Assembly (NCBI GenBank): GCA_945830575.1
Contig: CALZZE010000020.1
Coordinates: forward strand, 1-46,790
DNA from: an uncultured Subdoligranulum sp.
GTDB taxonomy: Bacteria > Bacillota > Clostridia > Oscillospirales > Ruminococcaceae
DNA: 46,790 nt
Direction of reading: 5' to 3'
Part shown: piece by piece, positions 16,267-24,648 of the stretch
Numbering within the stretch: the stretch's first letter is position 1
Layout of the letters: each line of letters begins with the position of its first letter
The notes under the pieces: generated by a model
The model's database searches: none
Seen by the model: only the letters and a program-made list of their open reading frames with translations
Told to the model about the DNA's origin: nothing
Program-made: the position numbers and the translations under genes

Positions 16267-17256
16267 ATGGCAAATATAAAAAAGCGAGTACTGTTACTGC
16301 TCATCACAGCATTTATTCTTGTATCGTGTACCTCAGCGAAAAAGCCGGATACAGCAGGTGTTGTCGGAATCGCATGGAGAAGTGACACGGATTCTGAGTT
16401 TTATACAAATATCACAAAGACCCTGGATGACCTTGGAATTCCTTATGCAATGGTAGATCAGGTGTTGGATCAATCGCTGCCATACGAGAACGGCAGCATA
16501 GCAGCGTCGTGTACGGATGAAAATGATATTCTGCTGCCAGACTTTGCGGAATCAGTCAAAAAGGAGCTGTATACAGACTCTAATGTTGAAGAGGTAATGA
16601 AGGCAAGAGATTACAGAGCTGTGATTTTTACGGGCGGCGAGGACATTGCGCCGACGCTGCTCAAGGACCCGGAGCCGTGGCACGGTATTGAAGAGGAAAA
16701 GGATTATAATGCAACCAGAGATGTGTCTGATTATCTTCTCATGACCTATTGCATCGATCATGATATTCCGGTGATAGGCTTCTGCAGAGGATCCCAGATG
16801 CTGGGTGTGGTATCGGGAGCGGATATCATTCAGGATCTGCCTGTATACTTTGAAGAGCAGGGTGTCTCGTATAACTACGAGCATAGAAATGAAAAGGCTT
16901 CTCCTGATTCCTACAGGGACTATGCGCCGCATGATGTGACACTGACCGAAGGAACAAAGGTAAGGGAAATCTTTGATACGGATACCCTTGAAAATGTTCC
17001 GTCCTGGCATCATCAGGCATTGACAGGTCTTGAAGACACGGAGCTTGTTCTGGCAGGATATACCGATGTCAACGGGCTTGAGACAGTTGAAATCCTAGAA
17101 AGAGCTGATAAGGATTTTGTGTTCGGTTTCCAGTTCCATCCGGAAGCAGCATATGTAAAGAACCTTGAAGGGGCCGAAAACAGTTCGGATTTTCTCGATC
17201 AGGATACAGCGGCCATCATTTTCAAAGAGATAGGGAAGTTTGTCAAGGAATCATGA
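16267..17256 (+). CDS. Lipoprotein class I glutamine amidotransferase-like (peptidase C26)
   Basis: A 329-residue protein. It begins with a lipoprotein signal (RVLLLLITAFILVSC, lipobox Cys near residue 22), so it should be anchored outside the membrane. The rest is a class I amidotransferase fold of the gamma-glutamyl-GABA hydrolase/C26 type: FTGGEDIAP, nucleophile elbow GFCRGSQML (Cys), WHHQAL, and the His-Glu pair in FQFHPEA. All three catalytic residues are present. Family members cut gamma-glutamyl bonds; an extracellular lipidated one might act on poly-gamma-glutamate, folate-like or peptidoglycan-derived gamma-linked peptides, which is inference. ATG 16267 is preferred over 16261 because GGAGAGG is 9 bases from it. 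It has a 160-base gap after the HIRAN gene and may be independent. Confidence 0.85.
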   Translation: MANIKKRVLLLLITAFILVSCTSAKKPDTAGVVGIAWRSDTDSEFYTNITKTLDDLGIPYAMVDQVLDQSLPYENGSIAASCTDENDILLPDFAESVKKELYTDSNVEEVMKARDYRAVIFTGGEDIAPTLLKDPEPWHGIEEEKDYNATRDVSDYLLMTYCIDHDIPVIGFCRGSQMLGVVSGADIIQDLPVYFEEQGVSYNYEHRNEKASPDSYRDYAPHDVTLTEGTKVREIFDTDTLENVPSWHHQALTGLEDTELVLAGYTDVNGLETVEILERADKDFVFGFQFHPEAAYVKNLEGAENSSDFLDQDTAAIIFKEIGKFVKES

Positions 17257-17597
17257 CCAGATTTTCTTCAGGCCAATACTGATTTGGGAAACGTATTTGA
17301 CTCTCAGCTGTTGAAAGACCAAGGGAGCAGATTTACGCAACATCACAGTAACGGATGAATTCGCCTGTCCGGCGACCATAGCCGTTCGCCTTTGTGATAG
17401 ACTGTTCTCGAAATCAAAACAAGGAGGGCCTGACCATGACGGACATTATGGATACTTCAGAAAAAGATTATGATAGGATCATCATTCCTCGATCGTCAAG
17501 CCGGCAGGCCAGCGTCTGGCCTTTCAGCTCCCATGTGTTGGTTCACGCTGTATCGCTCGCCGAAATCGCCCTCCCGCATTTCCTATTTCGGGGGCGT
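17257..17597. other. Gene-free debris stretch
   Basis: At 17420-17436 a good AGGAGG and an ATG open a frame (MTDIMDTSEKDYDRIIIP) that soon loses any protein-like character near 17500, so it may be the 5' stub of a deleted gene. Nothing else is supported. Confidence 0.35.
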
Positions 17598-17822
17598 TCA
17601 GCAGGCCGGCAGCGCTTCCCTGAACACCAGCAGCTTGTGTTCACGGACGATGAGCGCAATGCAGATGACCAGTGCCAGCGCGTCGCTGACGGGCTGGGCC
17701 AGAAAGATGCCGTTGACGCCCCAAACCAGCGGGAAGAGATAGATGAACGGGATGAGGAACACGATCTGCCGCGGCAGCGTGACGAGGATGGAGGGCAGGG
17801 GCTTGGCTAGCGACTGGTACAT
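17598..17822 (-). pseudogene. MATE-family efflux pump, C-terminal remnant
   Basis: About 74 residues on the minus strand (MYQSLAKPLPSILVTLPRQI, then FLIPFIYLFPLVWGVNGIFL and AQPVSDALALVI) match the last two membrane segments of MATE drug/sodium antiporters, which are usually near 450 residues. Upstream sequence in this frame is not MATE-like, so only the 3' end survives. It abuts another fragment on the opposite strand. Confidence 0.7.
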
Positions 17823-17830
17823 GGTGTACG

Positions 17831-17950
17831 ATGGACCATGTTCTGGAAGAGAATGCGCGCGTTCTGGCACTGGCCAGACAGTACGGGGTGAACGATGTGC
17901 TGATCGACGAATCGTATGACATCCCTGTGGATTTGGGAAACATGGAATGA
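17831..17950 (+). pseudogene. C-terminal fragment of an unidentified protein
   Basis: A plus-strand frame reads DHVLEENARVLALARQYG then VNDVLIDESYDIPVDL and stops at TGA 17948. It looks like the conserved tail of a cytoplasmic enzyme but has no start. It begins exactly where the MATE remnant ends, which marks a rearrangement junction. I cannot name the family. Confidence 0.45.
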
Positions 17951-17954
17951 CTTC

Positions 17955-17988
17955 AGAAAACGGCGGCTGATGCTGCGCATCGCCGCCG
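17955..17988 (-). terminator. Terminator of glgP
   Basis: CGGCGGCGATGC pairs with GCATC-A-GCCGCCG (one bulged A, loop GCA) and is followed by TTTTCTG on the minus strand, 54 bases past the glgP stop. Confidence 0.7.
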
Positions 17989-18042
17989 TAGAAAAACGTG
18001 ATTCTGCTGTTGTTTGTGCAAAGATGGCTCCCGAACCCGTTC

Positions 18043-20301
18043 TCAGCCCAGATGCCAGATCTCCCGGTCGTATTCCGCAATGGTGCGGTCGGAGGAGAAG
18101 AACCCGGCTTTGGCAATGTTCGTCAGGCATTTGCGCTGCCATGCCGTTTCATCGGCGGCGTAATCCGCCAGCGCCTGCCCCTTGCGTACCACGTAGGCGT
18201 TGAAATCCGGCAGAGTCTGGAACCAGTCCTTGGTGGTCAGCTCATGGTGCAGGCGGTTCAGCCGCTCGGCGTCACCGGCGGCGCGCATGGGCTCCGAGGT
18301 GAGGAAGTCCAGCGCACGGCGAAGATTGGGGTCCGCTTGGTACCACTGGTGCGCCTGATAATCGCCCGCCGCGTACCGGTGAATGACCTGATCGGAGCTT
18401 TGCCCGAAAATATAAATGTTATCGCTGCCCACCCGCTCGGCAATTTCCACATTGGCGCCGTCCATGGTGCCCAGCGTCACCGCGCCGTTGAGCATGAACT
18501 TCATGTTGCCGGTGCCGCTGGCTTCCTTGGAGGCCAGCGAGATCTGCTCCGACAGGTCGCATGCGGGAATCATCTTCTCCGCAGCGGTGACATTGTAGTT
18601 CTCCACAAAGACGATCTGCAGCCAGGGGCAGACCTGCGGGTCTGCCGCAATGACCTTGGACAGCGTCAGCAGCGCGTGGATGATGTCCTTGGCGGTGGTG
18701 TAGGCCGGGGCCGCTTTGGCGCCGAAGATGCACACCAGCAGCACCGGCGGCAGGTGCCCCGCCTTGATTTCAAAATACTGGTGAATCAGATACAGCAGAT
18801 TCAGCTGCTGGCGCTTGTACTCATGCAGACGCTTGGACTGAATGGCAAACATGGCGCGGGGGTTCACCCGGACGCCCTGCGTGTGCAGCAGCCAGTCCGC
18901 CAGTGCCTGCTTGTTGGCAGCCTTGACCATGCCCAGCCGTTCCAGAACGGCCTCGTCATCCCGGAAGGCCAGCAGCTTTTCCAGCTCGTCGGCGTTTTTG
19001 CGGAATCCGGGGCCGATCAGGCTTTCAATCAGGTCGGTCAGCGCCGGGTCGCAGGCCAGCAGCCACCGGCGGAAGGTGATGCCGTTGGTTTTGTTGTTGA
19101 ACTTTTCGGGGTACAGCTCGTAGAAGCCGTGCAGCTCGGCGTTTTTCAGAATTTCCGTGTGCAGTGCCGCCACGCCGTTGGTGGAGTGGGTGAAGTGGAT
19201 GTCCATGTGCGCCATGTGGACCCGATTTTCCCCGTCGAGAATGGCCAGCGCCGGGTTTTCGGTGCGGGTGCGGGCGGCGGCGTCCAGCTGCTCGATAATG
19301 GGCATCAGCTGGGGAACCACGTCATCCAGATAGGCGTGGGGCCATGTTTCCAGCGCCTCGGCCAGAATGGTGTGGTTGGTGTAGGCACAGGTGTGGGTGA
19401 CAATGTCCACCGCCTCGTCAAATTCGATGCCCTGTTCCTCCAGCAGCCGGATCAGTTCGGGAAGTACCATGCTGGGGTGGGTGTCGTTGATCTGGATGGC
19501 CGCGTAGTCCGCCAGATCATGGTAATTGCAGCCGCGGGCGGCACACTCCGACAGAATCAGCTGCGCACCGGCAGACACCATGAGATACTGCTGATAGATG
19601 CGCAGGCGGCGGCCCGCCTCATCGGAGTCGTCGGGGTACAGAAACAGCGTCAGGTTTTCGTCAATGTCGGTCTTGTCAAAGCAGATGCCGTCCTTTACGA
19701 TGCCCTCGTTCACGGTGTCCAGATCAAACAGGTTCAGCGTGTTGGTGCGGCCCTCGTAGCCGGTGACGGCCAGCCTGTACAGCCGCGCCTGCACCGTTTT
19801 GCCCGCCAGCGTCACCGGATAGGTGACGTCGGTGCGCTCCGCCCAGCTGTGGGCGGTCAGCCACGGGTCAGGCTGTTCGGACTGGGAGCCGTCCTTCAGA
19901 TTCTGGTGGAACAGACCCAGATGGTACCGCAGGCCGATGCCGTCTCCGGGCAGGTTCAGCGTGGCGAGGGAATCCAGAAAACAGGCGGCCAGACGCCCCA
20001 GACCGCCGTTGCCGAGGCTGGGTTCCGGTTCCACCTCCTCGATTTCGGCAAGGCTCTTGCCGGCCTGCGCCAGAACGTCCCGCACTTCCTCATACAGACC
20101 GAGATTGATGAGGTTGTTGGACAGCAGCTTGCCAATGAGAAATTCGGCGGAAATATAGTACAGCTTGCGGCCGGTGACAGGCTGCACCCGGTCGGCACTT
20201 TGCTGTTTCACCAGTTCGAGAAGGGCAAGGTACAGCTCCTGGTTGGTGCAGTCCGCCAGTGGTTTGCCGGCAAGACGGTTCAGTTCTTTCGTCACGTTCA
20301 T
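18043..20301 (-). CDS. glgP: Glycogen/starch/alpha-glucan phosphorylase
   Basis: A 752-residue cytoplasmic enzyme that releases glucose-1-phosphate from the non-reducing end of alpha-1,4-glucans. The N-terminal glucan-binding half includes [20 protein letters not shown] and [12 protein letters not shown]; the C-terminal half carries the pyridoxal-phosphate Lys in [19 protein letters not shown] and the following TMDGANVEI. Length is at the short end of the family. ATG 20301 is chosen because GGAAAGGAG precedes it; the frame continues upstream without a site. It is divergent from an AraC-type gene across 111 bases. With malQ and the sugar transporter downstream it fits uptake and phosphorolysis of maltodextrin or breakdown of stored glycogen. 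Confidence 0.95.
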   Translation of the reverse strand: MNVTKELNRLAGKPLADCTNQELYLALLELVKQQSADRVQPVTGRKLYYISAEFLIGKLLSNNLINLGLYEEVRDVLAQAGKSLAEIEEVEPEPSLGNGGLGRLAACFLDSLATLNLPGDGIGLRYHLGLFHQNLKDGSQSEQPDPWLTAHSWAERTDVTYPVTLAGKTVQARLYRLAVTGYEGRTNTLNLFDLDTVNEGIVKDGICFDKTDIDENLTLFLYPDDSDEAGRRLRIYQQYLMVSAGAQLILSECAARGCNYHDLADYAAIQINDTHPSMVLPELIRLLEEQGIEFDEAVDIVTHTCAYTNHTILAEALETWPHAYLDDVVPQLMPIIEQLDAAARTRTENPALAILDGENRVHMAHMDIHFTHSTNGVAALHTEILKNAELHGFYELYPEKFNNKTNGITFRRWLLACDPALTDLIESLIGPGFRKNADELEKLLAFRDDEAVLERLGMVKAANKQALADWLLHTQGVRVNPRAMFAIQSKRLHEYKRQQLNLLYLIHQYFEIKAGHLPPVLLVCIFGAKAAPAYTTAKDIIHALLTLSKVIAADPQVCPWLQIVFVENYNVTAAEKMIPACDLSEQISLASKEASGTGNMKFMLNGAVTLGTMDGANVEIAERVGSDNIYIFGQSSDQVIHRYAAGDYQAHQWYQADPNLRRALDFLTSEPMRAAGDAERLNRLHHELTTKDWFQTLPDFNAYVVRKGQALADYAADETAWQRKCLTNIAKAGFFSSDRTIAEYDREIWHLG

Positions 20302-20333
20302 GGAAAAAACTCCTTTCCTGTGGTTCTGGGGGC

Positions 20334-20342
20334 AGTATACCA
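20334..20342 (-). promoter_or_regulatory. Extended -10 promoter of glgP
   Basis: On the minus strand TGGTATACT (TGn plus TATACT) lies 33 bases before the glgP start. No good -35 is present, which fits an activator-dependent or extended -10 promoter. Confidence 0.5.
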
Positions 20343-20361
20343 CACAAAACGAGCATTTCTC

Positions 20362-20391
20362 TTGCAGAATAGGCGCATTTTATGGTACAAT
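20362..20391 (+). promoter_or_regulatory. Promoter of the AraC-family gene
   Basis: TTGCAG, 18 bases, TACAAT, followed by GGAGGGGAG and the ATG at 20413. It lies back to back with the glgP promoter. Confidence 0.65.
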
Positions 20392-20412
20392 CCTATCACG
20401 GAGGGGAGAACC

Positions 20413-21288
20413 ATGACGGAACATTCCTATCGGGAAACCAAGCGCCATGGGGACGCGCGGTTTCCCTTCAATCTGTATCCCTGCACCATCCCGCAGGATT
20501 TCCCGCAGGTGGGCCTGCATTGGCAGGACAGCATGGAGCTGGTGTTCGTCAAGCAGGGGACAGGCCGTGTGCAGGCCGGTGTGACGCTGTACGAGGCGCG
20601 GGCGCGGGATATTTTTATTTTTATGCCGGGGACGCTCCACGCGCTGTACAGCGTGCCCGGCAGTTCAATGCAGTATGAAAACATCATTTTTTCCATGGAG
20701 GTGCTGGGCGGGCCGGAGGACCTGTGCGCCGAGTCCATCCTGCTGCCGCTGCAGTCGGGGCGGCTGCCCTTGCCGGTGCTGCTGCGTCCCGGCCATGACC
20801 ACTATGACGAGGCCGCCGCCTGCCTGTATGCCGCCGAATCCGCCAGCCGCCGGCGTGCGCCCGGCTTTGAGCTTGCGATCCGCGGCGCGCTGTCGGTATT
20901 TTTGTCCCTGCTGATGCAGGATCAGACCGGGACCCTTGCCACAGACACGGCGGACACACGGCGGCTGAAAAAGGTGCTCGCGCTGCTGGAACAGGACCCT
21001 GCCGCTGCGGTTTCGGTGGCGGAGGCGGCAGCCTGCTGCGGGCTGAGCCCCAGCCATTTTATGCGCTGGTTCAAGAAAATGACAGGGAAAAGTTTCATCG
21101 CCTTTGTCAATGAGCGCCGCCTGTGTGCCGCTGCGGAACGGCTGCGCCGCAGTGATGATACGATTCTGAAAATAGCAGGGGACTGCGGCTTTGATAATCT
21201 GAGCTATTTCAACCGGCAGTTCAAGCGCCGTTACGGCATCACCCCAAAAGGCTACCGGGCAGGAAAAAGCGACCCGCGCCGGGGCTGA
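20413..21288 (+). CDS. AraC-family transcriptional regulator
   Basis: A 291-residue regulator. The N-terminal half is a cupin-like sensing domain (HWQDSMELVFVKQGTG near residue 37, then a FMPGTLHALYSVPG strand). The C-terminal 100 residues have the two AraC helix-turn-helix units: AAACCGLSPSHFMRWFKKMT and AGDCGFDNLSYFNRQFKRRY followed by GITPKGYR. Start ATG 20413 is fixed by GGAGGGGAG; the frame is open far upstream but lies over glgP there. The divergent arrangement suggests it controls glgP and itself in response to a sugar, which is inference. The high GC of the gene matches the surrounding glucan genes. Confidence 0.92.
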   Translation: MTEHSYRETKRHGDARFPFNLYPCTIPQDFPQVGLHWQDSMELVFVKQGTGRVQAGVTLYEARARDIFIFMPGTLHALYSVPGSSMQYENIIFSMEVLGGPEDLCAESILLPLQSGRLPLPVLLRPGHDHYDEAAACLYAAESASRRRAPGFELAIRGALSVFLSLLMQDQTGTLATDTADTRRLKKVLALLEQDPAAAVSVAEAAACCGLSPSHFMRWFKKMTGKSFIAFVNERRLCAAAERLRRSDDTILKIAGDCGFDNLSYFNRQFKRRYGITPKGYRAGKSDPRRG

Positions 21289-21385
21289 GCACACCCCTGC
21301 TGTCAGCATCAACAGCTTTCGCCGGAAAACCATTTTGTCAACCAACCTCCATCCTATTCGGAATTTGTTACGCCGAACTATAAAG

Positions 21386-21447
21386 AATATTCCGAAACGG
21401 GAATATTGATTTGACTTTTTGAGTATTCTGTTCTATAATGGGAATAC
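21386..21447 (+). promoter_or_regulatory. Promoter of the DUF4143 ATPase with flanking inverted repeats
   Basis: TTGACT (21411-21416), 17 bases, TATAAT (21434-21439). Just upstream AATATTCC and GGAATATT form a perfect inverted repeat around 6 bases (21386-21407), and GTATTC/GAATAC flank the -10 (21422-21447). These look like operator sites for a dimeric repressor. Confidence 0.65.
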
Positions 21448-21469
21448 TTCAAAGTGGAGATGAAGTCCT

Positions 21470-22696
21470 ATGGTTGAACGAAAAGAATATCTTGATCAGC
21501 TGATCCAGTGGAAGGATGAGCAGGTCATTAAAGTTGTGACAGGTATCCGCCGGTGCGGTAAATCTACGCTTCTTACGCAGTATCAGGATTGGTTGAAAGG
21601 AAGCGGCATTTCCGGGGAGCAGATCGTATCGATCAACTTTGAAGAGTTGGAATACGAGGAACTGCTGGACTATAAGAAACTGTACGCATATTTGAAGGCC
21701 CGTCTGGTTTCCGGGGCAAAGACCTACATTTTCCTTGATGAGATCCAGAAGGTCGCTGCTTTCGAAAAGGTCGTAGACAGTCTTTATGTGAAGCCTGATG
21801 TTGATATCTACATCACAGGCTCCAATGCGTATATGCTCTCAGGTGATCTTGCAACGCTCCTGACCGGACGATACGTGGAGCTCAGGATGCTCCCTCTCTC
21901 GTTCCGGGAGTTTCTTGCCGTGACGAAGCTGGATCAGGATCGTGGCTTTGCGGAGTATCTGCGTACTGGCGGACTTCCTTATCTTGCTGTGATGGACCGT
22001 ACTCCCCAAAAGGTTGAGACCTATTTGGAGGGTATTTACAATACCGTCATCGTCAGGGATATCGAAGATCGTCAGGCACGCAAGGAAAGCGACCCATCCA
22101 AGCGGAAAGTCACTGATATTACGCTCCTGAAAACCATTGCAAAATACCTGGCGAGTGTAGTCGGCAGTCCCATATCGATCAGGGGCATTACAGAGTATCT
22201 GATTTCCAGCGGCAGAAAAGTATCTCCCAACACGGTCGATAACTACGTTGAAGTGCTGACGGAGTCCTTCATCTTTTATCCTGCGGAGCGGTTTGACATT
22301 GTCGGCAAACAGCTCCTGAAGGTGAATAAAAAGATGTATATCGTTGACCTTGGTCTTAGAAATCACATCCTGCCGCGCAGAAATTACGACCTGGGTTTCT
22401 CTCTGGAAAACATGGTCTACTTTGAACTGCTTCGCCGTGGCTATAAGGTGATGATCGGCAAGGTCGGCAATACGGAGGTAGATTTCGTTGCTGAAAAGCA
22501 GGGCGCTTACACGTATTTTCAGGTAACTGCGGACATGACAGCGGAGGAAACCTTTGAACGGGAAATGCGACCACTGACGCTTATCCGTGACAATTACGAG
22601 AAGATCGTGCTGACCGCAGACCATCTGACAGTCGGAAACTATAACGGCATCCTTGTGAAGAATCTGTCTGACTGGCTGCTCGGTACCGACCAATAA
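21470..22696 (+). CDS. AAA (AAA_14) ATPase with DUF4143 domain
   Basis: A 408-residue protein. The N-terminal ATPase has Walker A VVTGIRRCGKSTLL (residues 23-36), Walker B YIFLDEIQKV (about 86), and sensor ITGSNAYML. The C-terminal DUF4143 region contains KMYIVDLGLRNHI, FSLENMVYFELLRRG and a PD-(D/E)XK-like EVDFVAEKQGAYTYFQV, so a nuclease-related fold is likely. This family is very widespread in gut bacteria and archaea, present in many copies, and its role is unknown; suggestions include mobile-element or defence functions. The gene stands alone with its own promoter and terminator and its base composition is visibly lower in GC than the glucan genes around it, consistent with a mobile cassette. 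Confidence 0.88.
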   Translation: MVERKEYLDQLIQWKDEQVIKVVTGIRRCGKSTLLTQYQDWLKGSGISGEQIVSINFEELEYEELLDYKKLYAYLKARLVSGAKTYIFLDEIQKVAAFEKVVDSLYVKPDVDIYITGSNAYMLSGDLATLLTGRYVELRMLPLSFREFLAVTKLDQDRGFAEYLRTGGLPYLAVMDRTPQKVETYLEGIYNTVIVRDIEDRQARKESDPSKRKVTDITLLKTIAKYLASVVGSPISIRGITEYLISSGRKVSPNTVDNYVEVLTESFIFYPAERFDIVGKQLLKVNKKMYIVDLGLRNHILPRRNYDLGFSLENMVYFELLRRGYKVMIGKVGNTEVDFVAEKQGAYTYFQVTADMTAEETFEREMRPLTLIRDNYEKIVLTADHLTVGNYNGILVKNLSDWLLGTDQ

Positions 22697-22714
22697 GACA
22701 AGAGATTGCTTTGG

Positions 22715-22754
22715 ACAGTCCTTTCCCCAATTGGGGAGAGGGCTGTTTGCTTTT
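22715..22754 (+). terminator. Terminator of the DUF4143 gene
   Basis: A 14-bp stem with two G-U pairs (ACAGTCCTTTCCCC with GGGGAGAGGGCTGT, loop AATT) is followed by TTGCTTTT, 19 bases past the stop. Confidence 0.85.
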
Positions 22755-23005
22755 ATCCGGCTCGAAGCACGAGAGCGATGCCCTGCAGAACATCGTCCAC
22801 ACAGGGAATGGCGATACTGTTGCCCAGCGCCTTGTACCGTGCAGAGTCAGAGGCGCCGGGGATGTCCGTCCAGCCGTCCGGGAAGCCCTGGAGCCGTTCT
22901 CACAGGCATTCCGGCAGTACAATCCGGCCACATCCATTATCAGGTCGGTGGCATCCTTGTGCTGTCGGGCGCTGACCACCCGCGGCGTGTTTGATGTGGA
23001 GCGGC
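22753..23005 (-). pseudogene. DNA cytosine-5 methyltransferase, C-terminal remnant
   Basis: The minus strand encodes ERLQGFPDGWTDIP then SARYKALGNSIAIPCVDDVL and stops at 22753. These are motifs IX-X at the end of phage- and element-type C5 methyltransferases. An in-frame TGA at 22900-22902 splits the expected EC-ERLQG motif, and upstream, in another frame, VVSARQHKDATDLIM still resembles the family (the usual GTxRAxxxKDATDL). The N-terminal catalytic part is gone, so this is a dead relic. Confidence 0.8.
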
Positions 23006-23069
23006 AGGCGTATGTCCCCGCCGTATTCTGATTCCTCCCAATGGGAATTGGGCGCAGCAGAAGGGGTTC

Positions 23070-23117
23070 AAAAAGAGCGCAGCACAGTCTTTTGCAAGAA
23101 AAGACTGTGCTGCGCTC
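23070..23117 (-). terminator. Terminator of the sugar transport-malQ operon
   Basis: A perfect 19-bp stem (GAGCGCAGCACAGTCTTTT and its complement, 5-base loop) is followed by TTTTTG on the minus strand, 23 bases past the malQ stop. Confidence 0.9.
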
Positions 23118-23139
23118 AGTTTGGTGATGTAAGGGAAAA

Positions 23140-24618
23140 TCAGGGAAGGCGGCCGTACAGTTCCATTTTGCGGCGCAGCTTTTTGGCCAGCGCGGCGTCA
23201 AAGCTGCCGGGCAAGGCGCGCCAGCTCCAGTTGCCGCCCAGCGTGGACGGTGCGTTCATGCGGCCTTCGGCCCCAAGGCCCAGAAGATCCTGAGCCTGCA
23301 CCACGGCCAGATCCGCCACGCTGCTCCACGCGGCGCGCATCATGCCCCAGTGGTAGCCTTCCTCCTCGGTGAGGTTCAAATACTCCACGGCGCTCTGCAC
23401 GTCGGCGGGGGACGCGTCGGCAAACCAGCCCATCAGCGGCATATTGTCATGGGTGCCGGTGTACACCACGCAGCTGTGCGGGTAGGTGTGGGGCAGATAG
23501 TTGCCGCTTTCCCGGCTGTCGAAGGCAAATTCCATCACCTTCATGCCCGGATAGCCGCTTTCCGCCAGAAGCTGGCGCACGTCATCGGTCAAAAAGCCCA
23601 GATCCTCCGCAATGATTTTCCGGGGACCCAGCGCCTGATTCACGGCGCGGAACAGCTCCATGCCGGGGCCCTTGCGCCAGCGGCCGCCTGCGGCGGTGGT
23701 GCTGCCGAAAGGAATGGCGTAATACCCGGCAAAGCCGCGAAAATGGTCGATGCGCAGCACATCGTAGGTGTTGCAAAGCACCTCGAACCGGCGCACCCAC
23801 CAGCGGTAGCCGTCGGCGGCCATGGCGTCCCAGTCATACAGCGGGTTGCCCCAAAGCTGGCCGGTGGCGGAAAAACCGTCCGGAGGACAGCCCGCCACCT
23901 CGATGGGCTGCAAATCCCCGTCCAGCTGGAACAGCTGCGGGCTGCTCCACACGTCCACGCTGTCGGCGGAAACGTAGATGGGCAAATCGCCGATGATGCG
24001 CACGCCCTTTTCGTTGGCATAGCCTTTCAGCGCCCGCCATTGGGTAAAGAACAAAAACTGCACCGCCTGCCAGAAATCCACCTCGCTGCGATGGTCACGG
24101 CGGGCCTGCTCCAGCGCGGCCGGCTCGCGGTGGCGCAGGGGAAGCTCCCATTCGCTCCATGCCCGGCCGCCATGGGCGTCCTTGAGCGCCATGAACAGCG
24201 CATAGTCCGGCAGCCAGAACTCGTTGGACTTGCAGAAGGCAAAGTAGGGGGGCGGCGGGTCGGCCAGAAGCCGCTGGGCCGCCAGACGCAGCACCGGCAG
24301 GCGCTTGCGGTACAGAGCGCCGTAATTCACCCGGTCCGGGGTGGATTCCCAGTCGATGCCCTCATATTCTTCGGGGCGCAGAAGGCCCTCGCCGGCCAGC
24401 AAATCCAAATCGATAAAATACGGATTGCCCGCGTAGGTGGAAAAGGATTGGTAGGGACTGTCGCCATAGCTGGTGGGGCAGATGGGCAAAAGCTGCCAGT
24501 ACCGCTGCCCCGCCGCGGCAAGAAAGTCCACAAATTCCCGCGCCGCCGCGCCCATGGCCCCGATGCCATGGGGGGAGGGCAGGCTGGACAGATGAAGAAG
24601 GATGCCGCTTTCACGCAT
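23140..24618 (-). CDS. malQ: 4-alpha-glucanotransferase (amylomaltase)
   Basis: A 492-residue GH77 enzyme that transfers alpha-1,4-glucan segments and frees glucose, extending short maltodextrins so that GlgP can use them. Signatures: SGILLHLSSLPSPHGIG at the N-terminus, QLLPICPTSYGDSPYQSFST, the nucleophile region LRIDHFRGFAGYYAIPFG (Asp), the acid-base IIAEDLGFLTDDV (Glu), and the third Asp in YTGTHDNMPLMGW. Length is normal for the bacterial family. Start ATG 24618 is chosen because GAAAGGAG lies before it; a codon-6-upstream ATG is not supported. It is the last gene of the operon, 30 bases after the LacI gene. Confidence 0.96.
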   Translation of the reverse strand: MRESGILLHLSSLPSPHGIGAMGAAAREFVDFLAAAGQRYWQLLPICPTSYGDSPYQSFSTYAGNPYFIDLDLLAGEGLLRPEEYEGIDWESTPDRVNYGALYRKRLPVLRLAAQRLLADPPPPYFAFCKSNEFWLPDYALFMALKDAHGGRAWSEWELPLRHREPAALEQARRDHRSEVDFWQAVQFLFFTQWRALKGYANEKGVRIIGDLPIYVSADSVDVWSSPQLFQLDGDLQPIEVAGCPPDGFSATGQLWGNPLYDWDAMAADGYRWWVRRFEVLCNTYDVLRIDHFRGFAGYYAIPFGSTTAAGGRWRKGPGMELFRAVNQALGPRKIIAEDLGFLTDDVRQLLAESGYPGMKVMEFAFDSRESGNYLPHTYPHSCVVYTGTHDNMPLMGWFADASPADVQSAVEYLNLTEEEGYHWGMMRAAWSSVADLAVVQAQDLLGLGAEGRMNAPSTLGGNWSWRALPGSFDAALAKKLRRKMELYGRLP

Positions 24619-24648
24619 GGGGAAAGCTCCTTTCAAAGTAATGAAGCC

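Noticed and set aside
17998-20412. N-terminal extension of the AraC gene to about 1096 residues
   Set aside because: This part is antisense to glgP. The AraC family length and a GGAGGGGAG before ATG 20413 fix the start.
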